Source: Symbiodinium natans (Eukaryota > Sar > Dinophyceae > Suessiales > Symbiodiniaceae). From it: a stretch of DNA of 64,000 nt. Made by a program: the position numbers and the translations under genes. This document shows, piece by piece, positions 37,107-47,712 of the stretch. Positions within the stretch are counted from its first letter, which is position 1, and each line of letters begins with the position of its first letter. The stretch lies in contig CAJNDS010001247.1 of assembly GCA_905221605.1 (NCBI GenBank), positions 1 to 64,000 of the forward strand. Reading direction: 5' to 3'. Under the pieces are notes generated by a model. It was not told the origin of the DNA, did no database searches, and saw nothing but the letters and a program-made list of their open reading frames with translations.

Positions 37107-38207
37107 TAAACCCTAAACCCTAAACCCTAAACCCTAAACCCTAAACCCTGTGAGAGTACCACAACTTGAGCCCTGAACCCTAAGCCCTTTTTCTGCAAGC
37201 ATCCCTCCCGGGCCTACACGATTGAACCTTATCTGAACCCTAAACCCTAAACCCTAAACCCTAAAACCCATCAACCCCTTTGTAAGCCTAAACTCGACGG
37301 ACTTACCGGGTTTAGGTTTTACTGGTTTTCTAGACCCAACAGTAACCGAGGAATAAAAAGGGTGCCCTTTTTGGTTCAAGGGGCCTTAGGGAGAACCTAA
37401 ACCCGAACAAAAACGGGAATAAGGGCCCACTGTGGGTCCTAGTAACCCTAAACCCTAAACCCTAAACCTACTCGGGGTTCTAGGATTTCAGGTTGAGGGA
37501 CGAGGGACATCAGCCCTTCCAGAACAACCGTAACCTCCCCCACCCCCGCCCCCCCGGTCCTAGTAAGCCTAAACCCTAAACCAAAACCCCCAAACCCTTA
37601 ACCCTAAACCCTTAACATCCCCAAACCATGGCTGGAAGTGAACAGGGCCACTACTTGATGTTCATGATGCTGGGCCCCGAGGATGGCTTGAAAGGCCCCG
37701 CACAGCTTAAACGGCTAAAAAGGGTTCCTAGGGTTCCTTGGGTTTAGGGTTTAGGGTTTAGGGCTCAGGATTCAGGTGCAGTTGCTTTCGACATGGGCAG
37801 CAGAACGCACAGGGCCGCGGATAGCGCCTTGTTGGGCGCAGGTTTGCGAACGCGTCGAAGCCGAGCGCAAACACTACTTGGAGGCTCATGGTACTTCTTA
37901 ACCGATTATAACTGTACTCATAAGGGTTTAGGGTTTAGGATTTAGGGTTAGGGTTTCGGATTTAGGGTTTCGGGTTTGTATCCATGACGATGCTCCAAAT
38001 ACGCTGCTGGGTTAAGGCTTTAGGGAACCCTGTGGCTCTCTTATTCCGGGGTACTTGCCCTAAAGTCTAAACCCTAAACCCGAAAAGACCCTAGACTCTA
38101 AATTTTATAAGCACCCCAAACGCATGTAACCCTGTCAATGCTATCGTTACTCAGAAGCTGTTCGGTATAGTAGGAGGGTATTGGGGGATACGGTGTGCTT
38201 CTACACG
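37106..38207. repeat. Short telomeric tracts and spacers
   Basis: CCCTAAA tracts lie at 37106-37150, 37235-37265, 37442-37470 and 37565-37615. TTTAGGG tracts lie at 37738-37765 and 37924-37980. A family E half-element lies at 37875-37927. The rest is unique spacer with no gene recognised. Confidence 0.7.
37330..37445. mobile_element. Inverted-repeat element, family A
   Basis: CTAGACCCAACAGTAACC on the left and CCCACTGTGGGTCCTAG on the right. CTAG is again at both edges. Confidence 0.7.
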
Positions 38208-38318
38208 ATATGGGGCTTTCCGAAAGTAGGGGTACCTTATTGGGGTCCGTTTAGAAGGGAATCTTACTATTTGGGGGTCTATTCTAGGGATCCCCTATTT
38301 TCGTAAACCCCCCATATT
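38208..38318. mobile_element. Inverted-repeat element, family C (best copy)
   Basis: ATATGGGGCTTTCCGAAAGTAG on the left mirrors TATTTTCGTAAACCCCCCATAT on the right. The GGGGTACCTTATTGGGGTCC and GGGGGTCTATTCTAGGGATCCCC blocks mirror each other around the centre. Confidence 0.75.
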
Positions 38319-38488
38319 GAAAAAAAGAGCCAAGGGAGAGGAGAAACATCACACTTCGCAAAGCCCTCATCTAAACCTTACGAACTGTCGGCAAATAAAT
38401 ATTGGATCAGATGGTTCAGGGTGGTGTTTGGGAAAATGGGCCGAATTCGGTGTCTTTACAAGCCTCTCTTAACCCTAAACTACGACAT

Positions 38489-39871
38489 TTAGGCTGGAAG
38501 GTCTGCCATCCTCCTTAGCTGATCTTGTACGGCACTGCTGTCACCTCCACAGTTGGTACGGCCCCAGGTCACCACAGACCCATCAGCCCGGATCGCAGCA
38601 AACGCACCATAAGAAGCTTGCACCTGCTGCACGTTCCTAAGCTGCTCTTGTACGGCACTGCTGTCGCCGCCGACTCGAGCATCACCCCAGGTCACCACAG
38701 ATCCATCAGCCCTTATCGCAGCAAAGGCACCAGACGCAGCTTGCACCTGCTGCACGTTTTGCAGCTGCTCTTGTACGGCACTGCTGTCACCACCGTTCCG
38801 AACATCGCCCCAGGATACCACAGATCCATCAGCCCGGATCGCAGCAAATGCACCTCGAGAAGCTTGCACCTGCTGCACGTTCTTCAGCTGCTCTCGTACG
38901 GCACTGCTGTCGCCACCAGCTCCGGCATTGCCCCATGTCACCACAGATCCATCAACCCGGATCGCGGCAAACGCCTCTCGAGAAGCTTGAACCTGCTGCA
39001 CATTCTTGAGCTGCTCTTGTATGGCGCTACTGTCGCCGCCATGGTGAGCATGGCCCCAGGTCACCACAGATCCATCAGCCCGGATGGCAGCAAACGCCGC
39101 TTCAGAAGCTTGCACCTGCTGCACGTTCCTGAGCTGCTCTTGTACGGCACTGCTGTCGCTGCCAAAACGAGCATGGCCCCAAGTCACCACAAATCCATCA
39201 GCACGGATCGCTGCAAACGCCTGTTCAGAAGCTTGCACCTGCTGCACGTTCTGGAGCTGCTCTTGCACGGCACTGCTGTCGCCTCCGAATTCAGAATGGC
39301 CCCAGGTCACCACAGATCCATCAGCCCGGATCGCGGCAAATGCATCTCGAGAAGCTTGCACCTGCTGCACGTTCTGCAGCTGCTCTTGTACGGCACTGCT
39401 GTCACCACCACCTATAGGGTCGCCCCAGGTCACCACAGATCCATCAGCCCGGATCGCGGCAAACGCATCAAACGTAGCTTGCAACTGCTGCGCATTCTTG
39501 AGCTGCTCTTGTACACCGCTGCTGTCGCCACCGGATCCAGTATCGCCCCAGGTCACCACAGATCCACCAGCCCGGATCACAGCAAACGCGCCACAAGAAG
39601 TTTGCACCTGCTGCACGTTCTCGAGCTGCTCTTGTACATCACTGCTGTCGCCACCCTCGTCGACATGGCCCCAGCTCACCACACATCCATCACCCAGCAG
39701 TGCAGCAAAAGCAGCAGAGGCATGGATTCCTTCCTGATACGTGGGTGATGATAAAAGTCGAACCTGTCCGACGTGAAGAGTCAGCACGTCGTTGTCTTGT
39801 AAACGTGCTTCATTGACTGTACCTCCGGCCAGCGTCTCCCCAGAGGTTGTCCTTACTTCTCCAATAACCAA
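38489..39871 (-). CDS. RCC1-like ten-repeat protein, 5' end not found
   Basis: A 460-codon frame contains ten tandem units of about 41 residues with the core VVTWG-x5-GGDSSAVQEQL and then NVQQVQAS and AFAAIRADGS. Such repeats belong to the RCC1/HERC-type beta-propeller group, common and expanded in Symbiodiniaceae; they usually mediate protein binding or exchange-factor activity, but no catalytic domain is visible here. Before the repeats, residues about 8-40 (SGETLAGGTVNEARLQDNDV) look like the end of a ubiquitin-like fold, another feature of these proteins. The frame opens with TTG, not ATG, just after a TAA, so the real start must lie in an upstream exon or is lost. A candidate 3' splice site lies upstream (TTCTTTAG|T near 39900). 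The units are about 123 bp and very similar at DNA level. The protein ends DLPA with TAA at 38489. Likely a gene; a pseudogene remains possible. Confidence 0.7.
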   Translation of the reverse strand: MVIGEVRTTSGETLAGGTVNEARLQDNDVLTLHVGQVRLLSSPTYQEGIHASAAFAALLGDGCVVSWGHVDEGGDSSDVQEQLENVQQVQTSCGAFAVIRAGGSVVTWGDTGSGGDSSGVQEQLKNAQQLQATFDAFAAIRADGSVVTWGDPIGGGDSSAVQEQLQNVQQVQASRDAFAAIRADGSVVTWGHSEFGGDSSAVQEQLQNVQQVQASEQAFAAIRADGFVVTWGHARFGSDSSAVQEQLRNVQQVQASEAAFAAIRADGSVVTWGHAHHGGDSSAIQEQLKNVQQVQASREAFAAIRVDGSVVTWGNAGAGGDSSAVREQLKNVQQVQASRGAFAAIRADGSVVSWGDVRNGGDSSAVQEQLQNVQQVQAASGAFAAIRADGSVVTWGDARVGGDSSAVQEQLRNVQQVQASYGAFAAIRADGSVVTWGRTNCGGDSSAVQDQLRRMADLPA

Positions 39872-41900
39872 GGGGAAAAAAGGTTAAACTTTATTATTCC
39901 TACTAAAGAAGGAAACCCAAAAAGTTTAAAGTTCAGCTGTTGGAGAAGTAAGTGTCAGTAGCCTTCCCAAGCCAACTCTCAGGGCGCCTTGGGCCCTTTG
40001 GCACAAGCAGGTGACAGACTCTTCTTGCTCTGTTGCCAAAGTCACCCTCGCGCCACTTAGGAGGTGTACATGGACTGAAAACGACATGAAGCCGCCTCAA
40101 GTTAAAGACAAAAGGAGGGAACCATATAAGGGACCTTACTGGTAACATAGCGGCTATTTTTTGGGGCTTAGGAAAAGGGGGTAGGATGAAGAGGCCCCTT
40201 TGAAGAGTACGGACTTGACAGTTTAGGGTTTTGGGGGCATGTGCAACACGTCCTGGGTGTTCGTGGTAGCGGCGTGCAGCAGGTTCGCGGGTTGTAGAAG
40301 TATCAGCCAGAGCCGGCACCCTCAACCCACCCCCAGAACCGATAGTAACCTTTTGGAATTTAAAAAAAGGTCGCCCTTTTTGCTCTTTTAAGGGAACCTA
40401 AACCCAACAAAAACGGGAATAAGGGCCTAGTAACCCCAAACCCTAAACCCTAAACCCTGAACCCTAAACCCTAAACCCTAAACCCTAAACCCTAAACCCT
40501 AAACCCTAAACCCTAAACAACCCCAAACCATAGCTGGAAGTGAACAGGGCCACCGCTTAAGTTGGAACATGGTTTAAGCACGACTAGTGCCGGGATTCCC
40601 TTTAGTAACCCTCTTGGGGCATGAGGATAGCTATGTTCCAACTTTTGGGAGGTTTCTATACCCTGAACACTAAGTCCTTAACCCTAATTAACGCTAAACT
40701 CCTACGCCCTAAGCCGAACTCTTTACAACCTAAAACCCTATTCTCCGTGAGCCCCGCGCCCGCGAGTCAGGCAGAAATGCTCGGACTGTTCCGTCGTCGA
40801 AGCGCGCAGGCAGCCCTGTTGATTTAGGGTTTATGGGGTTTATGGGGTTTATAGGGTTTCTAGGGCTTACAGGGTTTGTAGGGTTTTCAGGGTTTATAGG
40901 TTTAGGGTTTATATAGGGTTTATAGGGTTCATAGGTACAGGGTTTAGGGTATTTACCGCTTGAAAGGATAAGCATTCCAGGCCTCTTGGCGCTTGGAGGG
41001 TGTCTGGCTTTGTGATGCACATCTTAAAGCTTCAAAAGAGCAGTGGCAGTCTGGGTATCTTCAAAGGCTCCGGGCTGCCGGAAACCCTAAACCCTAAACC
41101 CTAAACCCTAAACCCTAAACCCTAAACCCTAAACCCTAAACCCTAAACCCTAAACCCGTTGGGGTTCGGGGATTACAGGGTTTAGGGCAGCACGCTCATG
41201 GCTCTTCGAGTCCAATATGAGTTTTTGACTTAAGGACTATGTGAACCCTTTAGGGTTTAGGGTTTAGGGTTTAGGGTTTAGGGTTTAGGGTTTAGGGTTT
41301 GGGTTTAGGGTTTAGGGTTTAGGGTCTAGGGTTTAGGGTTTAGGGTTTAGGGTCTAGGGCTTCGGGATGATAGTCCCTGTAAAGTAATCCCTGTAGAGTA
41401 TGCGGATGAGAAGTTGGAGCGAATCGGGGGAAAGCAGGCGTCTACTTCGTCAGACAAGCACGGCTTGGACGAACGGTCTCGCCAAAACACTCAAAGCGCT
41501 TAAGTATTGGAGCATACACCCTCACTAGACAAATACAATCTCTTTACTACGAACATCTGAATTTTAAATCTTGAAGGTAAAAACCATCACGAACCCTCCT
41601 ACAGGGGAACCTTTTGGATCTAGTGAGATGGGCACCCATACCGGCCTGTGATCCAGAGGTCAGACGCACGACGGCACCGAGAAAGTGCCACATAGGCCTG
41701 CTCATGGTCTATAGGGTTTAGGGTTTAGGGTTCAGGGTTTAGGGTTTAGGGTTTAGGGTTTAGGGTTTAGGGTTTAGGGTTTAGGGTTTAGGGTTTTGGG
41801 TTTAGGGTTTAGGGTTTAGGGTTTAGGGTTTAGGGTTTAGGGTTTAGGGTTTAGGGTTTAGGGTTTAGGGTTTAGGGTTTAGGGTTTAGGGTTCGCCAAA
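39872..41900. repeat. Upstream of RCC1-like gene, then telomeric tracts
   Basis: 39872-40340 is unique and has an open minus frame (40325-39933, 130 codons) ending GKATDTYFSNS. It could be 5' sequence of the RCC1-like gene, but no domain is seen. CCCTAAA tracts lie at 40437-40521 and 41083-41157. A GGGTTTAT array lies at 40826-40950. TTTAGGG tracts lie at 41251-41366 and 41707-41893. The spacers 40540-40820 and 41370-41700 are unique. Confidence 0.65.
40346..40432. mobile_element. Inverted-repeat element, family A (worn)
   Basis: AGTAACC..., a GGTCGCCCTTTTTGC block and ACGGGAATAAGGGCCTAG. Part of the right end is deleted. Confidence 0.55.
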
Positions 41901-41992
41901 AGGGCCCCGATACCTGTATAGTAGATACTTGGGCCTTAAAGGGCTTCTGCCTTAGGTTCCAAGTATATACTTCATAGGTACATGGACCCTTG
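41901..41992. mobile_element. Inverted-repeat element, family D (intact reference copy)
   Basis: GGGCCCCGATACCTGTATAG and ACTTGGGCC on the left; CCAAGTATATACTTC and GGTACATGGACCC on the right. It directly follows a long TTTAGGG tract. Confidence 0.7.
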
Positions 41993-42594
41993 GGGTTGGG
42001 GGTTTGCGTACCATGACTCAAACACATCATTGCAGTCAAGAATCCAAAGTTTCGAAATTCACTACGGGGCTGCTCCGGCTAAATCCAAACCCTACAGCCT
42101 CCACTCTGGATCCTAAACCCTGAACAGCTAAGCCCTAAGCCCTAAGCCCTAAGCCCTAAGCCCTAAGCCCTAAGCCCTAAACCCCTAAACCCCTAAACCC
42201 CTAAACCCCTAAACCCCTAAACCCCTGAAGCCCCTCGCTCGAGCTTGATGACTTCATGGTTTTGAGGCCCTTGCAAGTGCAAGAGTGGCAGGACTTGCCG
42301 CTGGTCTGGTTTAGGGATTAGGGTTTAGGGTATAGGGTTTAGGGTCTAGGGTCTAGGGTCTAGGGTCTAGGGTCTAGGGTTTAGGGTTTAGGGTTTACGG
42401 TTTAGGGATGTTTAGGGTTTAGGGGTTTATTGGACCCTGCCTACATCTTACACTCTAACCCTTGCCTGTCCCGGAGAGAATAGGCCGTGCAAAACCACGT
42501 TGGCGGCCTCAGTGGTTAAAGCTTCAGGCTTTATGGTCTAGGGTGTACGCCCAACAAAAGAGACTTTCTAGTGACCATGAAGAGATATGTGGGT

Positions 42595-42696
42595 TTACGA
42601 AAATAAGGCACCCCTAGAATAGACCCCAAATAGTAGGATCCCCTTATAGTAAGCACCCCAACAAGGTACCCCCGAATTTCGGAAAGCTCCATATAA
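42595..42696. mobile_element. Inverted-repeat element, family C
   Basis: ATATGTGGGTTTACGAAAATAAGG on the left; CCCCGAATTTCGGAAAGCTCC on the right. Centre CCCCAAATAGTAGGATCCCC. Confidence 0.7.
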
Positions 42697-42721
42697 TATC
42701 TGTTCATTGGCCCTAAACCCA

Positions 42722-42926
42722 AACCCTATAACCCTACAACCCTACAACCCTACAACCCTACAACCCTATAACCCTACAACCCTACAACCCTACAACCCTA
42801 TAACCCTATAACCCTATAACCCTATAACCCTACAACCCTACAACCCTATAACCCTATAACCCTATAACCCTATAACCCTATAACCCTATAACCCTATAAC
42901 CATATAAGCCTATAACCCTGAACCCT
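42722..42926 (-). repeat. Octamer array of CCCTACAA and CCCTATAA
   Basis: About 25 octamers. The two versions occur in runs (several CCCTACAA, then CCCTATAA), not randomly mixed, which suggests stepwise local copying. Confidence 0.85.
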
Positions 42927-42954
42927 GTAGACCGGCTATGGGGGCTCTTCTGCC

Positions 42955-43113
42955 CTAGGGTAGTGTCATGGTCCCTTAGCATGGGCCCTTATAAAGGGAC
43001 CCCTTTCTTTGCAACCCAAGGGCCTGTACTTTGGAGACTTTAAAGGAGGCATAGGGTTTAAGTTTTGGGGTTTAGGGTTTAGGGTATAGTAAGGGCCCAT
43101 GAAAGTACCCTTA
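42955..43113. mobile_element. Family G element with telomeric insert
   Basis: Left arm CTAGGGTAGTGTCATGGTCCC, right arm GGGCCCATGAAAGTACCCTTAG. Compared with the intact copies at 56493 and 60801, a TTTAGGG-type stretch (about 43051-43091) replaces or interrupts the right inner arm. Confidence 0.65.
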
Positions 43114-43957
43114 GACTCTGAAAAGATCAGGGGTGGGGGATTGAACGGGTGGACTACCCAAAACCCTAGACTCTCTACCCTAACCCGAAGGGGGAGATCA
43201 AGTGGGTGGTGCATTTGGGATGCTGAATCTGCGCCTTTGCAGTTGGAGGGCTATGGTTGAGAGTTCAGGGCAGTCATCAGATACAAAGAGTGGTGCAAAC
43301 AAGGGCCGAGCTTCGTTGCACTAGTTTCATATGTTGCTGACCCAATCCCTGCGCGCCCAAGACGCTCATGGCTTTCAGGTGGAAGAGAAGAATCAGTCGT
43401 CAAACGTCAAACCCTAAGCCCTAAGCCGTCAACCCCAATTAAACCCCAACTCCTAAAATGCCTCACCCAACATCCAGCCAACCCATAATCCCGGAAGCAC
43501 GACGTGGAGGGTGGAGAGCTTTAAGGTAAGCATGGTACTTGCGATTCCAGCTTTAGACGGCGATGTCACAGAGCATCGGGAGGTGGAATATTCGGACATC
43601 TACGTAGGCTATCGAGCACTAACGATGTATGTGAAGGTTTGGGCTTAGGCTTCAGGATTTGGAAATGTACTTATGCTTGGCGATGCTGGCTAGCGGCCAT
43701 ACTCATGAATCTAAAGGTGCGAAGTCTTAAGTCTGAAGTCTAAACCCTTGGATTCGACCAGCTGAATGGAAAGAATCTCGAGCTCTACCATGATGGTTGC
43801 GTAATTCTTGCGCCCCCAAAAAACAAACCGGTCCGCTGCTTTGACAATGCTGACAGCAATGCTGAGAGGTCGCCGTGCCCGATTCAAAAAAACACATTGC
43901 ACTGTGCGCTTTCTTAGTACGGCGTGGCGATTGGCTCACGTTCTCTCGCGAGACTAC

Positions 43958-44299
43958 CTATGGTTTAACCTCAAGTTGAAACACTTGGCTACACTCAGAA
44001 GGGTAGCTAAAAATTAAAAATTTTAGCTGCCTTATTAAGAAACCCCATAAACCCAAAAAGGCTAAGGATCTAAAGTTACAGTAAAGTACCACAAAGAACA
44101 CAGCCTCTGCACAAGCATAGCTCAGGCCGATGTCCTCAGCAAACGCTTTGATGCACGTCGACGCGACAGCCCGATCCAAAAGGATGCCCTCGTACATTGC
44201 CCCCTGAGCAACCCATGCTTCATATGCATTCGACAGTGATCCTCCAGATTTGAAAGCACCACCACGAAGGCCTGCAAGCTCACGGAGAATGCGGCATGC
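43958..44299 (-). CDS. Possible 3' exon of an unidentified gene, with repeat insert
   Basis: An open frame of 113 codons follows a TAA at 44302-44300. It reads LRGGAFKSGGSLSNAYEAW, then a compact stretch ending SYACAEAVF, then 39 codons from an inserted repeat, then FQLEVKP and stop. The frame starts in mid-protein; TTGCAG|G at 44277-44271 would fit a dinoflagellate 3' splice site. No family recognised. A second frame (HAAFSVSLQAF...) is also open here, so the coding call is tentative. Confidence 0.35.
   Translation of the reverse strand, partial: ACRILRELAGLRGGAFKSGGSLSNAYEAWVAQGAMYEGILLDRAVASTCIKAFAEDIGLSYACAEAVFFVVLYCNFRSLAFLGLWGFLIRQLKFLIFSYPSECSQVFQLEVKP
43985..44096 (+). mobile_element. 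112-bp repeat with 5-bp duplication, copy 2
   Basis: Same repeat as 22829-22943, flanked by AACAC on both sides (43980-43984 and 44097-44101). Repeat plus one duplication is 117 bp, or 39 codons, and the minus-strand frame stays open through it. Confidence 0.8.
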
Positions 44300-44433
44300 T
44301 TAGTCTTTGTGATTTCCGTGCCATGATCTGCAACTATAGCTTGAGTATGCTAGGCTGCCCTAGTATGGTGACTGCCTCCACAATGTTGAGGTGGGCAGGA
44401 TGCTGTGCAAGATCTCATGCCCACGTCGATGGG

Positions 44434-44830
44434 CTAAAAAGGTGGTGCACCCTGTTTTGGTCCAAAGGTGTACTCCAGAACTGCTTCTGAGAAGCTTCGA
44501 CAGCTATGGTACTTTTTGTGTGCGACACATTTTGCCATGGTCGATACCCCTGTCTCAATGTCGCCCAAGCTCACACTTTGAGGAGTCATGAGCTCGCCAA
44601 AGTCGGGGCCTGCGGAGGCACTTTCCGCAGATGATCGTTGCATCGGCCAGACGAGGCTTTGATTGTTCAACTCGCGAATATGGGTGAGCAAGACATTTGC
44701 CAAAGCTGGTAGGCACATTCGACTCTGCGTGGGCGGCGGTCACTACGATGAAGACAAGCACTGCTGTCATCAAGGTGGCGGTGAACAAGCCGAAAAAAAC
44801 CAGCGCCAACTCACTGGACGCTTGTTCACG
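44434..44830 (-). pseudogene. Coding-like segment split over two frames
   Basis: The first frame reads a strongly hydrophobic helix (LVFFGLFTATLMTAVLVFIV, about 44800-44740) and then loses sense. A second frame, from a Met at 44718, reads CLPALANVLLTHIRELNNQ, continues for 94 codons and stops at 44434. This resembles one membrane-anchored protein with an intron or frameshift between the parts. No family recognised; it may belong with the frame at 43958-44299. Confidence 0.25.
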
Positions 44831-45295
44831 GCGGCTCTGTCGGCACCTAAACCCTAAACCCTGAACCCTAAACCCTAAACCCTAAACCCTAAACCCTAAG
44901 CCCTAAACCCTAAACTCTAAAGCATAAAACGTGTTCATCGTGGTGAGCAGCAGCGCTCGCAAGCACAAGAAGCAGGCTAAGGCGATCTAAACTTGAGAAC
45001 GCATCAATCTGGGGGTCTACGATAGACCCCCGGATAGTAGGATCCCCTTATAATAAGGACCCGAATACGGTGCCCCGAAAAAAGTTGTCGTATAATAATA
45101 AGATGATCGTTCACTCGTGCAAAGGCAGATATAACATCTGCAGGGCCCTCCCCCCGCCTCTAACATGCAGATCACTATAACCCCAACACTGTAAGCCTAA
45201 ACCTCCGGAAGTGCTTAGAACATAAGCCTTGGAAAACTGCAACATAAACCCCCAAACCTACGTCCAAACACTCCTAACCCCATGCCTCTACCCTA

Positions 45296-45379
45296 CCTGA
45301 AGGCTCCTACGTAGTTCCTTTTTGGGTTAGTAAGAGAGGATTATAGTAATGGAATATACTACATAGGAGCCTTTGGGTA
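45296..45379. mobile_element. Inverted-repeat element, family H
   Basis: AAGGCTCCTACGTAGTTCC on the left and ACTACATAGGAGCCTTTGGG on the right are inverse arms. The centre GGGTTAGTAAGAGAGGATTATAG recurs at 58092 and, reversed, at 58481. Confidence 0.7.
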
Positions 45380-45847
45380 AGCCCTAAACCCTAAACCCCG
45401 CATGAGGCCGTGGTTGAGGCAGACGCATCCAGTGTCGACCCCTGCGCTCGGTGCGCTGTGAGCGCCCAACCTCGTGGGAGGCGGTTAGGGTTTAGGGTTT
45501 TAGGGTTTGGGGTTCAGGGTTTGGGTTTAGGGTTTAGGGTTTATGAAAGGGTTTAAGGGTCCAGGGTCGAGGGTTTTGGGGCTTCATTGGGAGTTCTAGC
45601 TTCAGTTTGCTCTGGGAGTTCATGATTTAGGACTTTACCGATGGGACCAAGGCCCGGGTAGCCCTAAACCCTAAACCCTAAACCCTAAACCCTAAACCCT
45701 AAACCCTAAACCCTAAACCCTAAACCCTAAACCCTAAACCCTAAACCCTAAACCCTAAACCCTAAACCCTAAACCCTGAACCCGAACTTTGGCGCTGTAG
45801 GCTTGCGTGAACAACTGGGCTTTGAGGCATATGGGGGCTTTACAGGG

Positions 45848-45966
45848 CCTAGACCCGGGAGTAAGCTAGGAATAAAAAGGGTGCCCTTTTTTGGTTTTAA
45901 GGTTTAGGATTTAGGGTTGAGGGTTTGGGAATCAAAAGGGTACCCTTTTTGGTTTTAAGGTTTAGG
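45848..45966. mobile_element. Family A fragment duplicated around telomeric units
   Basis: CTAGACCCGGGAGTAAGC is the left end. The block AAAAGGGTGCCCTTTTTTGG (45875-45895) is repeated as AAAAGGGTACCCTTTTTGG at 45933-45952, each followed by TTTTAAGGTTTAGG. Telomere-like units lie in between and after. Confidence 0.6.
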
Positions 45967-47274
45967 GTTTAGGGTTTAGGGTTGAGGGTGTTCTTAAACT
46001 TCTGGACTCGAAGCACGAACTGGCTTGCATACTTTGTCCGGTGCTCCTAAGGCTCCGTAAGGTTCTTCACGGGGTTCCTAAGACCCTTCTTCCAACAGGC
46101 CTCTGCAGATCGTCGGGCACTTGTCAAGCTCAAACCAAGACATTCGCGGCACCGGACGGAGCTAGACAATCACCGAAAGAAAGTAACAGGCTCAAAGCAC
46201 GAGGGTCGACTTCGGTTCTCTATTCACGAACAAGGCTGGCAACCATTCTCAACACATGAGTCCGACACAATCTCCAAGAGCACTATAGAACCAAACTCCT
46301 GGTAAAGATTCTCGGTTCCTCTCTGAAGCATGGGCCCCAGTACATCAACATGTTCTGAGACAGGTTGAGGGGTGCAGCATGCGAACTTTCACGTAGTCGC
46401 CTCATCGCTCCCCAAGTGAAGCAACACTGGGCTCCATCTTGCTCATCACTCCAGGGCTAGCTACCATGGACTCGGAAGCCAGCATCACAAGAAGAAAAGA
46501 GGAAGACAAGAGGGGCAGGCGCAAAAACGGCCGACCCTGTTGCCAGTAGCCATCTCAGCCTCAGGTCTATTGCGCACGGAGAAGCTCTGAAGTATCTGGC
46601 GCGTGATGTGCCCAGCAGGTTTCGGCAACAGGTGTCCTAAAGCCCTAAACCCTAAAACCCTAAAACCCTAAACCCTAAACCCTAAACCCTAAACCCTAAA
46701 CCCTAAACCCTAAACCCTAAACCCTAAACCCACTCCACACGCTCATCACCTCATCCGCCACACCGTCGGCCTGGTCTGCTCGTCTCCACGGATTATATGA
46801 AATGCTCAAGACCCTAAGTCTTTAAACACCGAGCCCCCTTGTATCCTGTAGAACCCCACAAACTTTTGCGGGTTTAGGGTTAGGGTTTAGGGTTTAGGGT
46901 TTAGTTTAGGGTCTAGGATTCAGGGTTTAGGGTTTAGGGTTTAGGGTTTAGGGCTTAGGGTTCAAAATAAGGGGGCGGCGCCTAACCGCAGAGGCAGCTG
47001 GACGAAGTGCGGGCCTTGGAAGACGACATGACAGCTTCTCGGGGTTTTCAAGCCCTAAACCCTAAACCCTAAACCCTAAACCCCAAACCCTAAACCCTAA
47101 ACCCTAAACTTGCCCTAAACCCCGGACAAAATTAAGGAATTCGTGTGCGGGTGCGCTTGTGGCATGAGCCTGAATCTAGGGATTCGGATGCTGGAATGAA
47201 ACGTTCTACAGCCTCCTCCAGCTTCAAGACGCCGTTAGCTGCCAGACCCTCAACCCACTAAACCCTGAACGTTT

Positions 47275-47712
47275 AGGGTTTAGGGTTTAGGGTTTAGGGT
47301 TTAGGGTTTAGGGTTTAGGGGTTCAAGGGTTCAAGGGTTTAAGGGTTTCAAAAGGGTTTAAGCGTTTAAGGGTTTAAGGGTTCTGGGCTTAACTTCTAGC
47401 ACCCAGAGTGTGCCCCCCCCTATTCTCTCTTGCTAGGGGATAGGTTCCCTTCGAAGCCCTTTTAACCAAAACAGGGCGCCCTGCTGTCTCCTAGGTTACG
47501 CTTGGGTCTAGGTTCTGATCCCAACCCTTAAACGCTTAAACCCTTTTAAACCCTTAAACCCTTGAACCCTTGAACCCTTGAACCCCTGAACCCCTAAACC
47601 CTAAACCCTAAACCCTAAACCCTAAACCCTAAACCCTAAACCCTAAACCCTAAACCCTAAACCCTAAACCCTAAACCCTAAACCCTAAACCCTAAACCCT
47701 AAACCCTACACG
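47275..47712. repeat. Large foldback: telomeric arms around a family A element
   Basis: The left arm is (TTTAGGG)n then GGGGTTCAAGGGTTC...AAGCGTTTAAGGG (47275-47385). The right arm carries the inverse (CCCTTAAACGCTTAAACCC ... CCCTTGAACCCTTGAACCC, 47524-47595) and then (CCCTAAA)n to 47708. Rare markers such as AAGCGTTTAAGG are shared, so the arms are copies of each other. An inverted family A element (47396-47511) fills the loop. Confidence 0.8.

Larger units (their letters stand above)
41993..43957. repeat. Variant telomeric arrays, elements and spacers
   Basis: CCCTAAG then CCCCTAAA units lie at 42121-42230, and TAGGGTC units at 42324-42422. The octamer array follows at 42722-42926. Family C is at 42595-42696 and family G at 42955-43113. 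The stretch 43200-43957 has no telomeric tract at all, which is unusual in this window. It has short overlapping frames on both strands and no recognised domain. Confidence 0.7.
44831..47270. repeat. Telomeric tracts, elements and a long unique spacer
   Basis: CCCTAAA tracts lie at 44846-44921, 45660-45781, 46652-46734 and 47045-47115. TTTAGGG tracts lie at 45484-45545 and 46870-46965. Family C is at 45011-45096 and family H at 45296-45379. 46000-46640 is free of telomeric repeats; it has one 72-codon plus frame at 46041-46259 without recognised features. Confidence 0.7.

Noticed and set aside
38525-39748. 407-codon plus-strand frame with repeated HHRSISPDR-like units
   Set aside because: It is the antisense of the RCC1-like repeats; its periodicity is inherited from the 123-bp units.
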